Of a stretch of DNA of 64,000 bases, positions 39,995 to 53,000 are shown one piece after another. The stretch comes from Apis mellifera. Lineage: Eukaryota > Arthropoda > Insecta > Hymenoptera > Apidae. The translations under genes and the position numbers were made by a program. Position 1 is the stretch's first letter, and each line of letters opens with the position of its first letter. The notes under the pieces are model-generated. The model ran no database searches. It was not told the DNA's origin and saw only the letters and a list, made by a program, of their open reading frames with translations. Where the stretch lies: assembly GCF_003254395.2 (NCBI RefSeq), contig NC_037648.1, positions 15,777,830 through 15,841,829 of the forward strand, read 5' to 3'.

Positions 39995-41161
39995 ATGTCT
40001 TCAACAATGTCAGGAAAGTTACGAGGAAATAATATTAAGTGGGGAAATTCATCAGAAGAAAATAATACATATGAATCAAAATATAAAATGAGATTGAGAG
40101 AATCATTAAGGAATACGCAACAACCAGCTGTAACTGAGAGTGAGACTCTTGTAGAACCACGAAAGCGAGGCCGTGGTCCTTCCAAAAGACCTTGCCTTAA
40201 TAGAAATGCTTTAATGGCTCGAGAAAATCGACTTAGAAAAAAAGCATATTTAGAGAAGATAGAAAATAAACTATCATTTTATCAGCAAGAGAACAAGAAT
40301 TTAGTAAATATTATAAAAAAACAAGGGATTGACATCAAACGATTAAGTGGTGAAGTTGCTTATTTAAAGAGTGTATTAAATAATAATACCAGTATTACTA
40401 CATTGCTAAGAACAATCAATGATGGCCTTCAAAAAATTAGTACACAAAAAAAGAATTCATTGAATTCAAATCATGTTTCTGAATATTCAAATGAATTAAA
40501 TACGCAACATAAATGTACATGTTATACAAATGTGAAGGAGAATATATTAAATAATCAAAATACCAATATATTTATTACAAATGTCAATAATGATTCATTG
40601 ACAGAACATAATACGACTGAAGATTCTAATAGTGAATCTTATATTAATTCTCAGAAGAGATTTGCTTGTAAGAATTCAAGCATTGATAAAATTTCTTCAT
40701 CTTTCTTAGATTCAGATCATACTTATATTGTTTCCAAAAATATTGAAGTTGATAATAAAAGTAATCTTCAAAATAAAAATGTAACAGACACAATAACATC
40801 AACTACTAATATAACATCTGATGATAATTATATGGATAATACAAAAGATTTGGATAATTTATTACCAATTGGTCAAACAGATTTGTCCAATATAGATGAA
40901 AAGAAAGATATTGATACCATTGGTATCGATTTTGATCAATTATCTTCTTTTAACATGGATATATTTGAAGATCTTCCCAAATGTGATGAAATGATGAATA
41001 CAGTAGACAATTTAAATGATGCATCTAATCTTTTCACTGCAGAAGAAATATCTCAAACTTTAGATAATACAGGAATCTGTCTTCATGTTAATTCAGACAA
41101 AGTATCTTTAGAATTTTGTTCCATTTGTCACTTAAATAGTAAGAATTCGGGATCAAATTGA
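39995..41161 (+). CDS. CREBZF (Zhangfei)-like bZIP transcription factor
   Basis: 388 aa in a single exon. The ATG at 39995 is used because the frame opens earlier only at a TTG. Basic region about residues 55-84 (RKRGRGPSKRP, NRNALMARENRLRKK), followed by a leucine zipper to about 128. The middle is Ser/Asn/Asp-rich, probably an acidic activation region. The C-terminus ICLHVNSDKVSLEFCSIC matches vertebrate CREBZF (CLHVDKDKVSVEFCSAC), which fixes the family. Nuclear. Vertebrate CREBZF mainly acts as a co-regulator (HCF-1, ATF4 and lipid or stress genes); the insect role is inferred. It diverges from the oligopeptidase gene. Confidence 0.9.
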   Translation: MSSTMSGKLRGNNIKWGNSSEENNTYESKYKMRLRESLRNTQQPAVTESETLVEPRKRGRGPSKRPCLNRNALMARENRLRKKAYLEKIENKLSFYQQENKNLVNIIKKQGIDIKRLSGEVAYLKSVLNNNTSITTLLRTINDGLQKISTQKKNSLNSNHVSEYSNELNTQHKCTCYTNVKENILNNQNTNIFITNVNNDSLTEHNTTEDSNSESYINSQKRFACKNSSIDKISSSFLDSDHTYIVSKNIEVDNKSNLQNKNVTDTITSTTNITSDDNYMDNTKDLDNLLPIGQTDLSNIDEKKDIDTIGIDFDQLSSFNMDIFEDLPKCDEMMNTVDNLNDASNLFTAEEISQTLDNTGICLHVNSDKVSLEFCSICHLNSKNSGSN

Positions 41162-43340
41162 AGGGGGAATTGATCATAATTATTATAAGTTCACTCAATG
41201 ATGAGTCATAGAAGAGGTTTACCAAAGATTTTGGAAATATTTCTCGATCAGTGGAATATAAAAAAAATTAATGAAAGTAATATATTTTATATTATTTCAA
41301 TTAAAAAATTATTGAATATAATTATACAAAAAATTATTGTATAAATTATTGTATATATAATAGTGGATATATTAATATTTTCAGGTGTATCAAGAAGATG
41401 TATGTCAGCATCATATTGCCTATCTCTTGCTGAATCATCGTAGAAATATTTCTCACATGGAGCGAAAGTTGCGTTATTAGTATTTATACTATTTATGTAT
41501 ATAACATGCGCATATGTGTATATACACATATATGTAATATGCATATATATGTGTATATATATACATATAAGTTATGTTCCATATATGCATATAATCAATA
41601 ATAATATATATGTATATGCATATATATCTTTTTATTTTATAAATAATAAATTTTTTTATGTAATTTTAAATTATCATTAATAATATGTAATAGTATAAAA
41701 TACTTTTGTCGAAGGTTACTTCATTGCTGCTTTTCAATAATGGTATTTAATAACATAAAAATTGTTTTTGGAAGAAATATTTATTATGTCTGATTTTAAT
41801 AACTATAAAATATGAAACTTTTGCCTACTATGTATAATATTAAATTGTAACACTTCTGTTCCTCTGAAAATATAATTATTTATTTTTTACAGGATAGTGT
41901 ACCACTTGGCATTGATTTGCTAGCGACAATCGTGCAAAAAGGTAGGCATCATTGTAATTTTATTAATATAATTCAAAATACATTTAAAATTAAAAAACAT
42001 AATATATATAAATTATGTTAGTTTTATAACAAATATATTTATTTTATCTAGTTGAGCTTTGGCATATCTGACACATTCTGTTTATCATTTGGTGTTACAT
42101 AGTATTTTGGAACAATTACAATTAGAACTTATTGGAAAAGTATATGGAATCATGATCGCCCCCTTCTCTTAATATAAAGTATACAATTAATGAATAGGTT
42201 GAGTATGATTGATAAATTGATACTCGTTTTTTATATTGAAACAACATTATACTACTGTTAATATATACAATTTGTTAATAATTATAAATATTAATTTTGA
42301 ATTTTTTATAATTTTCAGCTGCATCCCAAGGATTTTCAACCAATATGGAACATTCCATCCACTGATCGAGTTTTATGGTAATTGAAATTGAAATTAAAGA
42401 ATTAAATAATTAAGTAATATAAAATATTTTTCATAAATTATATACTATAAATTAGAAGCATACAAGATTGAAAATCTTATTCCTTCTGATTCTTCATAAT
42501 TTTTCATAATGAAAAATTGTATTGTATTAATTATAACAAAATTATGCGATATGATAAAATATTTTAATATTAAGTCTTTTAGGATAAGTAAAAAAAACAT
42601 ATTTTTTTGTTTCTGGAGGAAAAGAAGTGTATCGATTCTATTATTGTTACAATATATGTATTTTTGTTTTAATACATATGATATTTTTATATATTTTTAT
42701 TATAAATTATTTATTGATAACATACAAACATACATTTGAAAATTATATAAATTATAGATGTAAATTACGTATTACTCTATTGATTTAAGTATTTTGTAAT
42801 TTCTAATGAAAATTATAAGTTGTTTTGTATAAAAATTTGTTACTTGTTTATAATAAACCTATTGATATTAACTTTTTTTACATATATTAACAATTAAATT
42901 TTGCATTTTTTTTTGTTTACTTACATTTATACAATTACATTTTAAAATTATTATATCAATGATTTTATTATAAAACATATTATAATCTTTATGTACTTTA
43001 TTAAATTAAAACGCGTTCATTTCTGTTGTAATTGTAAGATATTTTTTATATTGTAAATTGTATGATATTTACAAATTTTTTTTTATTGCAAACTGAGAGA
43101 TAAATAAATACTTCAATTTGTTAAAAAATGTTAATAATCCAATTTTTTTTAAATAATTTCGGCATTTAATTTTTCTCTCTTTAATTAACATAACTTAATC
43201 ATTTTTTTCTTATCTTCATTTATGTAGTAGGAAACTATAAACTTTGTACAAAGAATTTCTGATCACAACATATATATGTATATATATATATGTATATATA
43301 TATATTAATTTAATAAGAAACAGATAATATAAATGATTAT
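41162..43340. other. bZIP 3' region with exon-like patches
   Basis: Mostly AT-rich. Four short GC-richer patches have splice-like borders: 41198-41276, 41385-41479, 41893-41941 (acceptor ttttttacag, donor gtaggc) and about 42319-42380 (acceptor ttttcag). No single frame reads through all of them, and none matches a family I know. They may be a non-coding or decayed spliced transcript or chance. TA/CATA repeats lie at 41490-41620 and 43270-43305. Confidence 0.35.
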
Positions 43341-44749
43341 TCAAATTCCAAGGCGACTAAATACATCTGGTTTTTTTACGTGTGCTACTGTCGTAATTCT
43401 ATCGAAAGTTACTTGTTTAGCACCGTTTGTTTTAATTACTCCTAAACGTGCTTTTGCCGGTATCGTAGTTAATCTTTCTGAAGCTGTAAAAAATGTTTCA
43501 AAAAAATTAAAAATTTTTTACAATAAAAATACAATAAAAGTTATATAAAGTTAAAAAAAAAATGCTGTTAATGCTAAATCATATACCTAATTTTCCAGAT
43601 GTAATATTGGATTTTATTATTCTGTTATCTCTCGAAGATGTATTAAAAGAAATTCTTTTAGTTGTTTTTACTAATTGTGTAACATTATTAGACATAACTT
43701 TTCTATTTGCTTCTTGATCAGCTCGCATTGTGCCCATATTTTTTTTTACAACTTTATTTGTTGTAAGAATTGAGGTTCTTGAACTAGGACTTCTAGTTTT
43801 TAATATTCCTGTATTATTTGTTCCATTTTTTAATATACCTGTTTGAATCATGGTATTGTCTTTTTTGGCATCTTTATCTCCTAATCGATTAAAAACACTT
43901 ACAGATCTTTTAAAAACATCTTTTCCTAATCCAGTAATATTAAATGTTGGTAATGTTTCAGTTGGATTTGTTGTACTAGTTACAGAACTATCACCCAACC
44001 TATCAAATACAGTTCGTTTTTGTTCAGATTTTTTAAGAATTTGTTGACTTCTAGATGTTGATCCTTTTGGAAGTATTATAGTATATCCAACTTTATTATC
44101 TTTATTGTCAAGTGATTTTATTTTTTTAGATGGTTCTTGCCATTCATCTTCATTATTACTATCAAATTCATTATCTTCTTTCAATTTTCTTTTAAGAATA
44201 GTTTGTTTCTTTTGATTAGCTAAATCAGTAATTATTTCACCTGATGTCGATATAGGTTTTTTAGGAATAACAGTTTTTTTAACTGAACTGGTTGGAATTT
44301 TAACAATCTTCTTTGTAGTTAATATATCAGATTTAAGTTTAGAATTAATTATTTTAGAAGTAGAACTAGTCGCCTTAGTTGCTATTTTTTTAACTATTGG
44401 TTTGGGTGTTCCAACGTTATCCTCTGTATCAACTAAGAATCTTTCACATGTTGTTTCTTCAACCACTTTTTTTGCATATCTCAAAATAGCAATCATATCT
44501 CCCATTAAAGTAATTCCCATTTCTTTGAGACTAGGTTTGTCTAAATCAGGTAACATGTCTGGTTTAATACGATTATTGGAAAACACAACCGCATGCTTTG
44601 TAGCTACATCTTGGGGAAATCCTGCTCCTTTAAAAAATTTTACCCAATATGCTATAAAAAGAAATAGTAACTATAATGATGATTTTTAAACAAAAGAAAA
44701 ATTAATTAGGTTGTAGAAAATTTTAAATACCTGATAATGATGATGCCAT
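43341..44749 (-). CDS. C19orf47-like SAM-domain protein
   Basis: 408 aa in three exons: 44731-44749, 43587-44651, 43341-43483. The N-terminal SAM domain (about residues 7-75: AYWVKFFKGAGFPQDVATKH ... EMGITLMGDMIAILRYAKK) is followed by a Lys/Ser/Thr-rich tail with repeated FDRLG/FNRLG/FSRLG motifs (TVFDRLG, SVFNRLG and the C-terminal DVFSRLGI). The same SAM plus RLG-repeat layout is seen in human C19orf47, reported as nuclear. The function is not established. The first exon codes only MASSLS. Confidence 0.9.
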
Positions 44750-46465
44750 TTTTACCGGTTAGGTTATTTATATTACTTAATGAACAATAATATTTTATAA
44801 ATAATTTCCTATGTTAAATATAAATCGTTCGCAAAAAAAAATTAATTATATTATTTTACATATTTTACAAAATTTATTCCTTACGCAACTTCACTCAAAA
44901 TAAAGAATATTTTCATAAACGAATATATGATATCGTTTAGAATATATAAATGATAAGAAATGTTTAATTATAATTTTTTTGATAAATATATCATAAAATA
45001 TAGTTAAAAAGTGATAATAAACATCGGTATTCCATTTCTTGAAGCTTCAGAACTATTCACGTTCATTCCCGTATATAAATCTATATGTATACAAAGCTAA
45101 ATGCATAAGTGAATTAAAGTACTCAGATGAAAGTTTATAGAAAAGTTACACGTAGCGACATCGTTGACAAATATGAGTACTAATAATTATTTTCACCGAT
45201 GAAATAAAATTATTTTTATATTTTTAAATTTTTTATAAAATATAAAATGCATATATATATATACATAATATATATAATTCCATATAAAAAAAAATTATAA
45301 ATTTATAATAAAATTCTAATTCATTAATTTTATATAATACACAATAAAAATGTATATAGAATTTATAATAATTAAATTTATAAAATTCATTACAATTTAT
45401 TATTAGAAAATATATATTACTATTTTTTAAATTGAAAATAATAAATAAAAAATTTCAAAATAAGTAAGAAATAAAAAATTGTGATTTAGAAGAAATGGAT
45501 GTAATTGTTGCCGTTCTACATATAAAATGTTTATGTTTGCTCGTCCGTGAAGTTTCGGAGGAATGGTGTTGCTCTCGTTGTTTTGGGAATTTCACGCGAA
45601 TTACCGTACTATTTTTATCGTGTGTGGGTGAATCAGGTGTCTTCGTCGTCTCTGATACTATTTTCGATATCTTCGTATTCTCTAAGTCGTTTGCTGGGCG
45701 AGATTCGCGTTTAAAAGAAGAACGGAGGTTAGTTTCGGCAGATGTATCGGGGTATGTAGTTTTCTATGAAACTCAGTTTTAAATGGTTTTGAAACAGACT
45801 AATAAATATAACAAGATTTCATTATATTGTAAAAATCTTATGAAACTACTTCATTCATTCATCGTAAAATTTTATTTAAATGAGATTTCTTATGTTTCAA
45901 ATTACATATCATTTCTTTTCATTTTAATCAATTGTGTGCGCATTTTGAACGAAAATAATATTTTAATAGTAAATGAATGAAATTCTTTTTCATTTGATTT
46001 TTGAATATAATTTATATATTATAAAATATTTATTAATTAAATTACAATTAAATTTTGAATTATAAATAAAGATTCATAATAAAGGTTCATATACAATTTA
46101 ATAATTAAATTTCATATACATTATATTTTATTTCGTAAGAAAGAAAAATATTATTAAATGCAATAATATGAGATTAATAAAAGAAATGAAAGAAAAAGAT
46201 AATGTACATATATATATTCTGATAAAGACATATGTATTTTGCTAATTAATGGAATTTTCGATTTATCATGTATTTATATATTATTAGCATATTTTAAATG
46301 GATTATATATATAATTATAAATAATTTATAGCGATTAAGTGATAGAGCCTGTTTCATGAAAACTGGATATTTGGAAGGGTAACGGGGTATTGGATTAATG
46401 GTACGAACAAAATCAGGGAAAGTGAGCGAGTAAGTTAATGTGTATGAGGAACGAGGAAAAAGAAT

Positions 46466-46536
<71 letters not shown>

Positions 46537-47070
46537 ATGTGGGAGGGGAAGCTCGTACGCCGGTGAGCAAATCGAGTGTCAGACTCGTGGCAGAGGGGTC
46601 AGCGCGAGAGAAAGAACGACACGAACCGAACATTTTCTGGACTTAGCGGGTACGTTTTCATGTTACAAAACGTACACCACTTTTCCATTCTTAGTTATTT
46701 CCATTATTTTCATTTTTTTTTTTTTAGAGAAAATAATTTATCTTTTCTATTTTTATTTTCATTTTTCCCTTTTTTACCCTCTTCTATTCTTCTATTCTAA
46801 TTGTGCGCGCGTGCATTTCTTATTGCTTCATGTTTTATTAAAATTTTATTTTCTTATTAAAAATACTGTACCAAATCATCATTTGCTTCTTATTATCATA
46901 CAAGTGTAAGAAACAGTTCGAACAAAATTATCAATCTGGATTATTATCAAAATCATCGTATGAAAAACATATCGGTCAAGTGTTTGTTGATTTTTATATA
47001 CAGAAATGTCTGTAGCTGTGTCACACAGAAATCATTTACATTTAAAGGAACGTGAAATATCCGCGAAAGG
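44750..47070. promoter_or_regulatory. Divergent region and 5'UTR of alpha-actinin
   Basis: AT-rich spacer with islands of higher GC at about 45490-45740 and 46380-46660, each ending in a donor-like site (gttagt at 45729; gtacgt near 46651). They could be alternative non-coding first exons of alpha-actinin. A (GA)n repeat lies at 46470-46533. The splice acceptor tatacag ends at 47003, just before the upstream ORF. Confidence 0.45.
46470..46533. repeat. (GA)n microsatellite
   Basis: About 32 GA units in the putative 5'UTR/promoter region of alpha-actinin. GA runs of this kind are typical GAGA-factor-like sites in insect promoters (inference). Confidence 0.9.
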
Positions 47071-47074
47071 ATGA
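47006..47074 (+). CDS. 22-codon upstream ORF overlapping the alpha-actinin start
   Basis: ATG at 47006 opens a 22-codon frame ([20 protein letters not shown]...) whose TGA at 47072-47074 overlaps the alpha-actinin ATG (47071-47073) in the tetranucleotide ATGA. It lies in the leader exon beginning at 47004. It is a candidate translational control element; no peptide function is proposed. Confidence 0.5.
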   Translation: MSVAVSHRNHLHLKEREISAKG

Positions 47075-50000
47075 ACGACATGGAAGCTTACGGAGACGGA
47101 TACATGGAGCCAGAAGAAGAATGGGAGAGAGAAGGTCTTTTGGACCCGGCTTGGGAAAAACAGCAGAAAAAGGTAAAATTAAGTTCATTCTTTTTCCGTT
47201 TAATAATATTTTATATATTTTCTTTCATCTTGGTAAAAAATTTTGATTCTATTATTATATACTGTGCAAAAATAATATATATATATATTTTGTTGGGTAA
47301 ATAAAACGGATGTATTTTATTATTATTATACTTTTAGGTATGACTTGTGTATGACAAGAACTTTTGATAAACATTTAATTAAAAAGGTGTAATTTTTATA
47401 TTTTGAACATTCATCATTTACGGAACATTTGACTATATAAATTTTCGAACTACATACTGTACATAACCTCACACAATACAATTTTTCAAACACAACAGTG
47501 TGAATATATAAAAAGTTGATCCATTATCTACAATCTTTTCTTAAAAAATGAAAAAATATGTTTGAAAAAAGTATAGTATATTTTGTATTGTAATCATTTT
47601 TGTTTTATATGAGTTATTAATAATATATATATATATTTTTTCCAAAGTTTCTTAATATCATCTAACAGTTAAATCAATTGTATCTTTTGATAAAAATTTA
47701 TTCAGTTTTGAGTTTTAATTTCATTTTTCAAGCATTTAGAAATTACATTTTACATTATATATCTGAAATATTTTTTGCTTCTTTGTTAATTTTATTATTT
47801 ACATTTATATTTATATTTATATTTTGAAATGTCTGGTAAAAATATTGGAATGCAAAGTATTTTTTGATCGACAATGGATTTCTTTTTCTACACAATTCAC
47901 AAATTTGCAAATTTCGATATATGAAGAGATAATCACGCTAATAAGAATTATTCGAACAAGGTAGAAGGAAGATAGATTAATACGGTGTGAATTGATAAAA
48001 TGGAACAGCTTCAAGTACGCGTTGAAAATGTTTTCTTCATTTTTGGCAGAGGCTCAAGGCTCTCAGGTCTGACTCGATTACATATGATGCTAAACCGCAG
48101 CCCTTTGGATTGTATTTTCAGACTTTATGATAAAAATAATCGAGCACTGAATCACTTCGAGGCATGGTAATTTTCGTTGATATTTCTTACGTTTTAAACA
48201 ATCTCATCCGAGATTATTATCATTGTTTAAAGTATCGATTGTACACAATTATTGCAGAAGGATATTTGACAATTGGTTCTGCAAATTAAACCGAAATAGA
48301 ATTAGTTATTGTTCTTATGAATATTACGGCCATTAAATTTTATTTTCCTCTTATTTTCTTCCTAGTCTCTATTTTTTCAATTCTTTTTTTTACCTGGATA
48401 TCAATCTTAATTTGTATCGTATATTCTAAGTATTTCTGATTTGATGATTTATTATTCCGGAATAAATAGTAATATTCTAATAAATTAACAATGCTGTTCG
48501 AATTTAAAATTTTTATGTATCTACAATTTGAATATTTTTATTTCGTTTATATAAATCCATGTCGTAGTTTGTATATTCACAGTAAGAGTTTTATCAATAT
48601 TTATGAACAGTAGATACAATTCTTAGAATATTCCATGTATCTTTTGTATAACGAATAGATAAATGAATATATATATGGATTATTGATTATTGATTAATTA
48701 AACGTATAATTTTTTTTATAAAATTGAATTTTCAAAGGACAATTACTAATTAAAATGATTTTAATATCACAGGTTTTGATTAATATTCAGGATTTCGTCA
48801 TAAATTGTACCCTTATACGATTGAAGAAATTAACGATCGTTATAGCGAAACGCATCTACGTAGAAATGTGTTGCGCGGAATCGTCGAAGGTTATGGAATC
48901 GCTTATCTAACTGGTTACTTATTACTGTCAACTGGTCACTAGTATCGCAATGCGATACGGTGGGACTCCGCTATGGTTTGTCAGGGATATACGTGCATCG
49001 ATGTATGCAATACTTTCATCGTTGTTTCCGTTCGCACAACGTCTGACTTTATCGTATAAATAGACGATATATATAGATATTGCAACCAGCCGAAGACATC
49101 TATCATAGCCGAGGTCCATATCCTCTTTGATTAATTGCCATTTTCAAACTTAACCGGTGTTTAACCTCTCCCAATATATTGTTACGTGTATTTACTATTG
49201 TATTAAACTTTTCGAGTTTCCTCGTATCTATTTCGTATCTATTATTTATTTTATTTATTTATTTTTAAAGTGGTAATACAGTTTCGAAGAAGAATTTCAT
49301 ATAATTATTTCGTACGATCGAATATTATTAACAATTGTATACGTGTTTAAAGAAAATCGAAGAGAGTGACACGGGGGCTGATCGATCGATTTCTTCCTTG
49401 ATGCGAGCGAGAAGATCGTTAACCTTTGAGAAGTTTCGGCTGTGCGCCAAATCTTAGATTGGAATCGGGTGACCCATACTATACTATGCACCAGTAAGCC
49501 GATTGTTATGCGATGATAAGTTCCGCACGCGCGAAACACGCTTCTCTATCCTCTGTTTATTACCGATTCGATGATTATGCTTCGTTAAAATGCAATTCGA
49601 CACCCACGATTCGCTATTTTCAGTCGACTATTTCGTCGTTCGCAAAGGTCGAACGATAATTACGCGATAATAATCTACGCTTAATGTTAAACCGGTTGGA
49701 ATAGTTTCTTTGAATGAATTTTCAATATTTCCGTCCGCTCCCTTGATACTGTCCGTAAATAGAACGTCGACCATGATGTTTTTCGTTACGTATGATACTC
49801 CAGGCTTATTTTCGACACTGCGCGCTCAGGAAATGGAAATGATCGTAGCGTAATATCTTTTTCCTTGGGATTCCTTTACCTGAACTGCTCACGTCACGTA
49901 CAATCGCGAAAGTTCCCGCGGTCGATTAGCTCGCGGGAATCGACCTATCGAACGATAGATTCCACGGAAGACAAGTAGAACGATTCGATTTTCTATCGAA

Positions 50001-53000
50001 GACCTCTTTCGTCAAACCGTTCAACTTGTTGTATATATATATATATATATACGTACAACGGTTACTATTTAACCTACTACCTACATAGGCTACCTGTTGA
50101 TCTGTTTTCAACAAAACTCGCTTCTATAATACATCAAGATTGATGTATATCGATAGAGTGTCGCGATAACTTACGATATGTCAACAATAAATTATATCAA
50201 TTCTCGTAAATATTTTTTATGATAATTTTATTGTGGGATCGCCACGTGTGTCATAAGTAAAAACTTGCCAATTGGATTCCTCAATCTCATTATTTTACCT
50301 CGCATTTAGGTTGATGTATTTCAAGGTGAAGCAAAATTGCGTAAAAAGCTTCATTAATTGATTCGATAATTATTCACCGACGATAAATTTCGTATATTAT
50401 ATCGTTTAAAATATAAGGTAGGAAAAAAATAGAAGAAGAATTTGTGCACTTTGGTTTTTTTTTCTTTGGCTTACGGAAGTTCGACACGGATAAAAATTCA
50501 ATGTTGGATTTAAGAATAGACATAAATTGCAAGCATGTTCACGCGCGATATTTAGAATTTGGGTTACGTGAATTATGTGCATCGTATTCAAGCCGTTTCA
50601 TGTTTTAACTGCGTTTATTTTTGGTATCGGTGCAGGTAGCAGTAAAAATATTAATAAATGTAAAAATGTATAATTATTCAAGTTTCGTATATATATATAT
50701 ATGTATTTTTTTTCGTAAGATACGATTGTCGTAATTAATTAAACACGATGTGATTAAAAAAGAGAGAAAAAAAAAATTTTGATTAGATCGCGCAAAAATA
50801 CGTAACAACTGATTTTTGCAATAGATCGATCGATAACAAAGTATCATAGAAATCGTTTGTGTTTATAACGTCGTGTCATTAACACACCGCCACGTGAGAC
50901 ATTCCTTTCATTTATAGAAGGATAGAGGGATGAGTCACGAATGTAAGTAAAGAAAGCCTCGTAATACATTGTTATTCTGCAATTATAACTGTTTGTTTAC
51001 ATAATTCGATATTCGTTTTAATTTTTGCAAAGTTTACCATTTACATAATAGCGTTTGCTGGGTCGGTAATATTTCTAACCTTTCGTATTATGCAATTATT
51101 ACAGAGGGGAAAAAACAAAAACGTTATAGTTATATTTATAGAATTATAGGAATGATTGCGTTAGAAAAGGTTACGAGATCATAAAATGTTTTTGAATTCT
51201 CGCGAAAACGTATTTTTGAAACAGAATTTGGTTACCCACGAGAAATGTGATCATGATTCTCATGCATATAGATACAGATCGGATATTGTATCAGCGAATA
51301 AATTTAATCCCTCGATAATTTTCGTATCATTCGTTATTAATTCTTAATGCAAAATTCAAAGATTCGTGAGTTATTTCTTTCGGTTTAATTTTTTTTTTTT
51401 TTCCACTAAATTTTTTGCTTATCGGTTGAATTAGACACGTCGATAAGCTTGAGGTTATGTAAATAAACACGCCGATAATTGAACTAAAGACCGAATAGAT
51501 AATGCGTTAACTGTAAATAAAAAAAAAAAAATATCAATTTAATATTCTTATCGAAAATAAAATGGATCAGAATGTTTTCGAAATGCTTAGGCGCTCAGCG
51601 CGGGAGGAGTCAATGTTTTACAAATAGATCTTAGAGCGCTCGTACAAGTTAAGGTGGCTCATGTCCAATTTTGGCCGGTCGCGCTTCACGCTACCCGTAT
51701 TAAATTTCAGACAATATTTTTCTCTTTCCGTTTTATATTTCTTTGAAAAAAAGTTCACGAATGCCGATTCGTAATTTTTTCAAATTCTCATGCATCTTGT
51801 TGACGATATACAATTCACATCTTAACTATATTATTTATCTATAATGTTATAAAAATTTTCATAATATTTGTTTCCGTAATATTTATTTATTTTTGTCAAA
51901 CGTATTATGATTACCAAAGGTGATGATTTTTGATAAATAACAATAAAAAATTTTTTCCTATAATTTCATTAAAATTATTTACATTATTTATTATTTTTCT
52001 AGTTACATTTTTCTAGATACATTTTTCTAGTTACATTTCAGAAAAAATTATGATGAATTTATAAATTGTTCTAAGATTTGTGTATTTTCATTAATACATG
52101 TAGTATATGTAGAGTAAAAAAGATAATCAAGAAACATTTATATTTTCATTTGAATATTTTGATTTTACAACAATTAAATAAACATTTAATTTTCAAAATA
52201 TAATAAAATTGCATTGATCAATCGTGAAATGGGAAAACGTTGTTTCGTATTGTTCAGATTTATCGAATTTTTTTGTTACAAGATATCAAGGGTTTGAAAA
52301 TCTTAGCCAATAGGAAGAACAATTTAAGAACCGGGACAGAAGATATATATAGCAAAGAGTGATTGGGGTCGTTACTAAAATATACACTAAGTAGCAGTCA
52401 AGCTCAATTCTTCATTTTAAAATCTTTTTAACCATGAAACCATTCGTTTATTTAATTCGAATAATAATTATTATTATTATATCCATCGACAATATCAATA
52501 CATACACGTATACGTATACACATATTTATGCTTTCAGACATTCACAGCATGGTGCAATTCGCATCTTCGTAAAGCGGGAACCGCCATCGAATCGATCGAG
52601 GAGGATTTTAGAAATGGACTGAAATTAATGTTACTGCTCGAGGTAATTTCTGGCGAAACACTTCCAAGACCGGACAGGGGAAAGATGAGGTTCCACAAGA
52701 TTGCAAATGTGAACAAAGCTCTTGATTATATCGCCAGTAAAGGCGTGAAATTAGTTTCTATTGGAGCAGAGGGTAAATATTTACGATCGTTTATTAAATT
52801 TATTATTATTTTTAAATTTAATGCCGTTTATTTATAATTCTCGAATTAGAAATCGTGGATGGCAATTTGAAGATGACATTGGGTATGATCTGGACCATTA
52901 TATTAAGATTTGCCATTCAAGATATTTCCGTGGAGGAAATGACTGCTAAGGAGGGCCTTCTATTGTGGTGCCAGCGGAAAACTGCACCGTATAAAAATGT

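Noticed and set aside
45495..45782. 95-codon frame upstream of alpha-actinin
   Set aside because: More likely a non-coding leader exon: the donor gttagt at 45729 interrupts it and the protein matches nothing I know.
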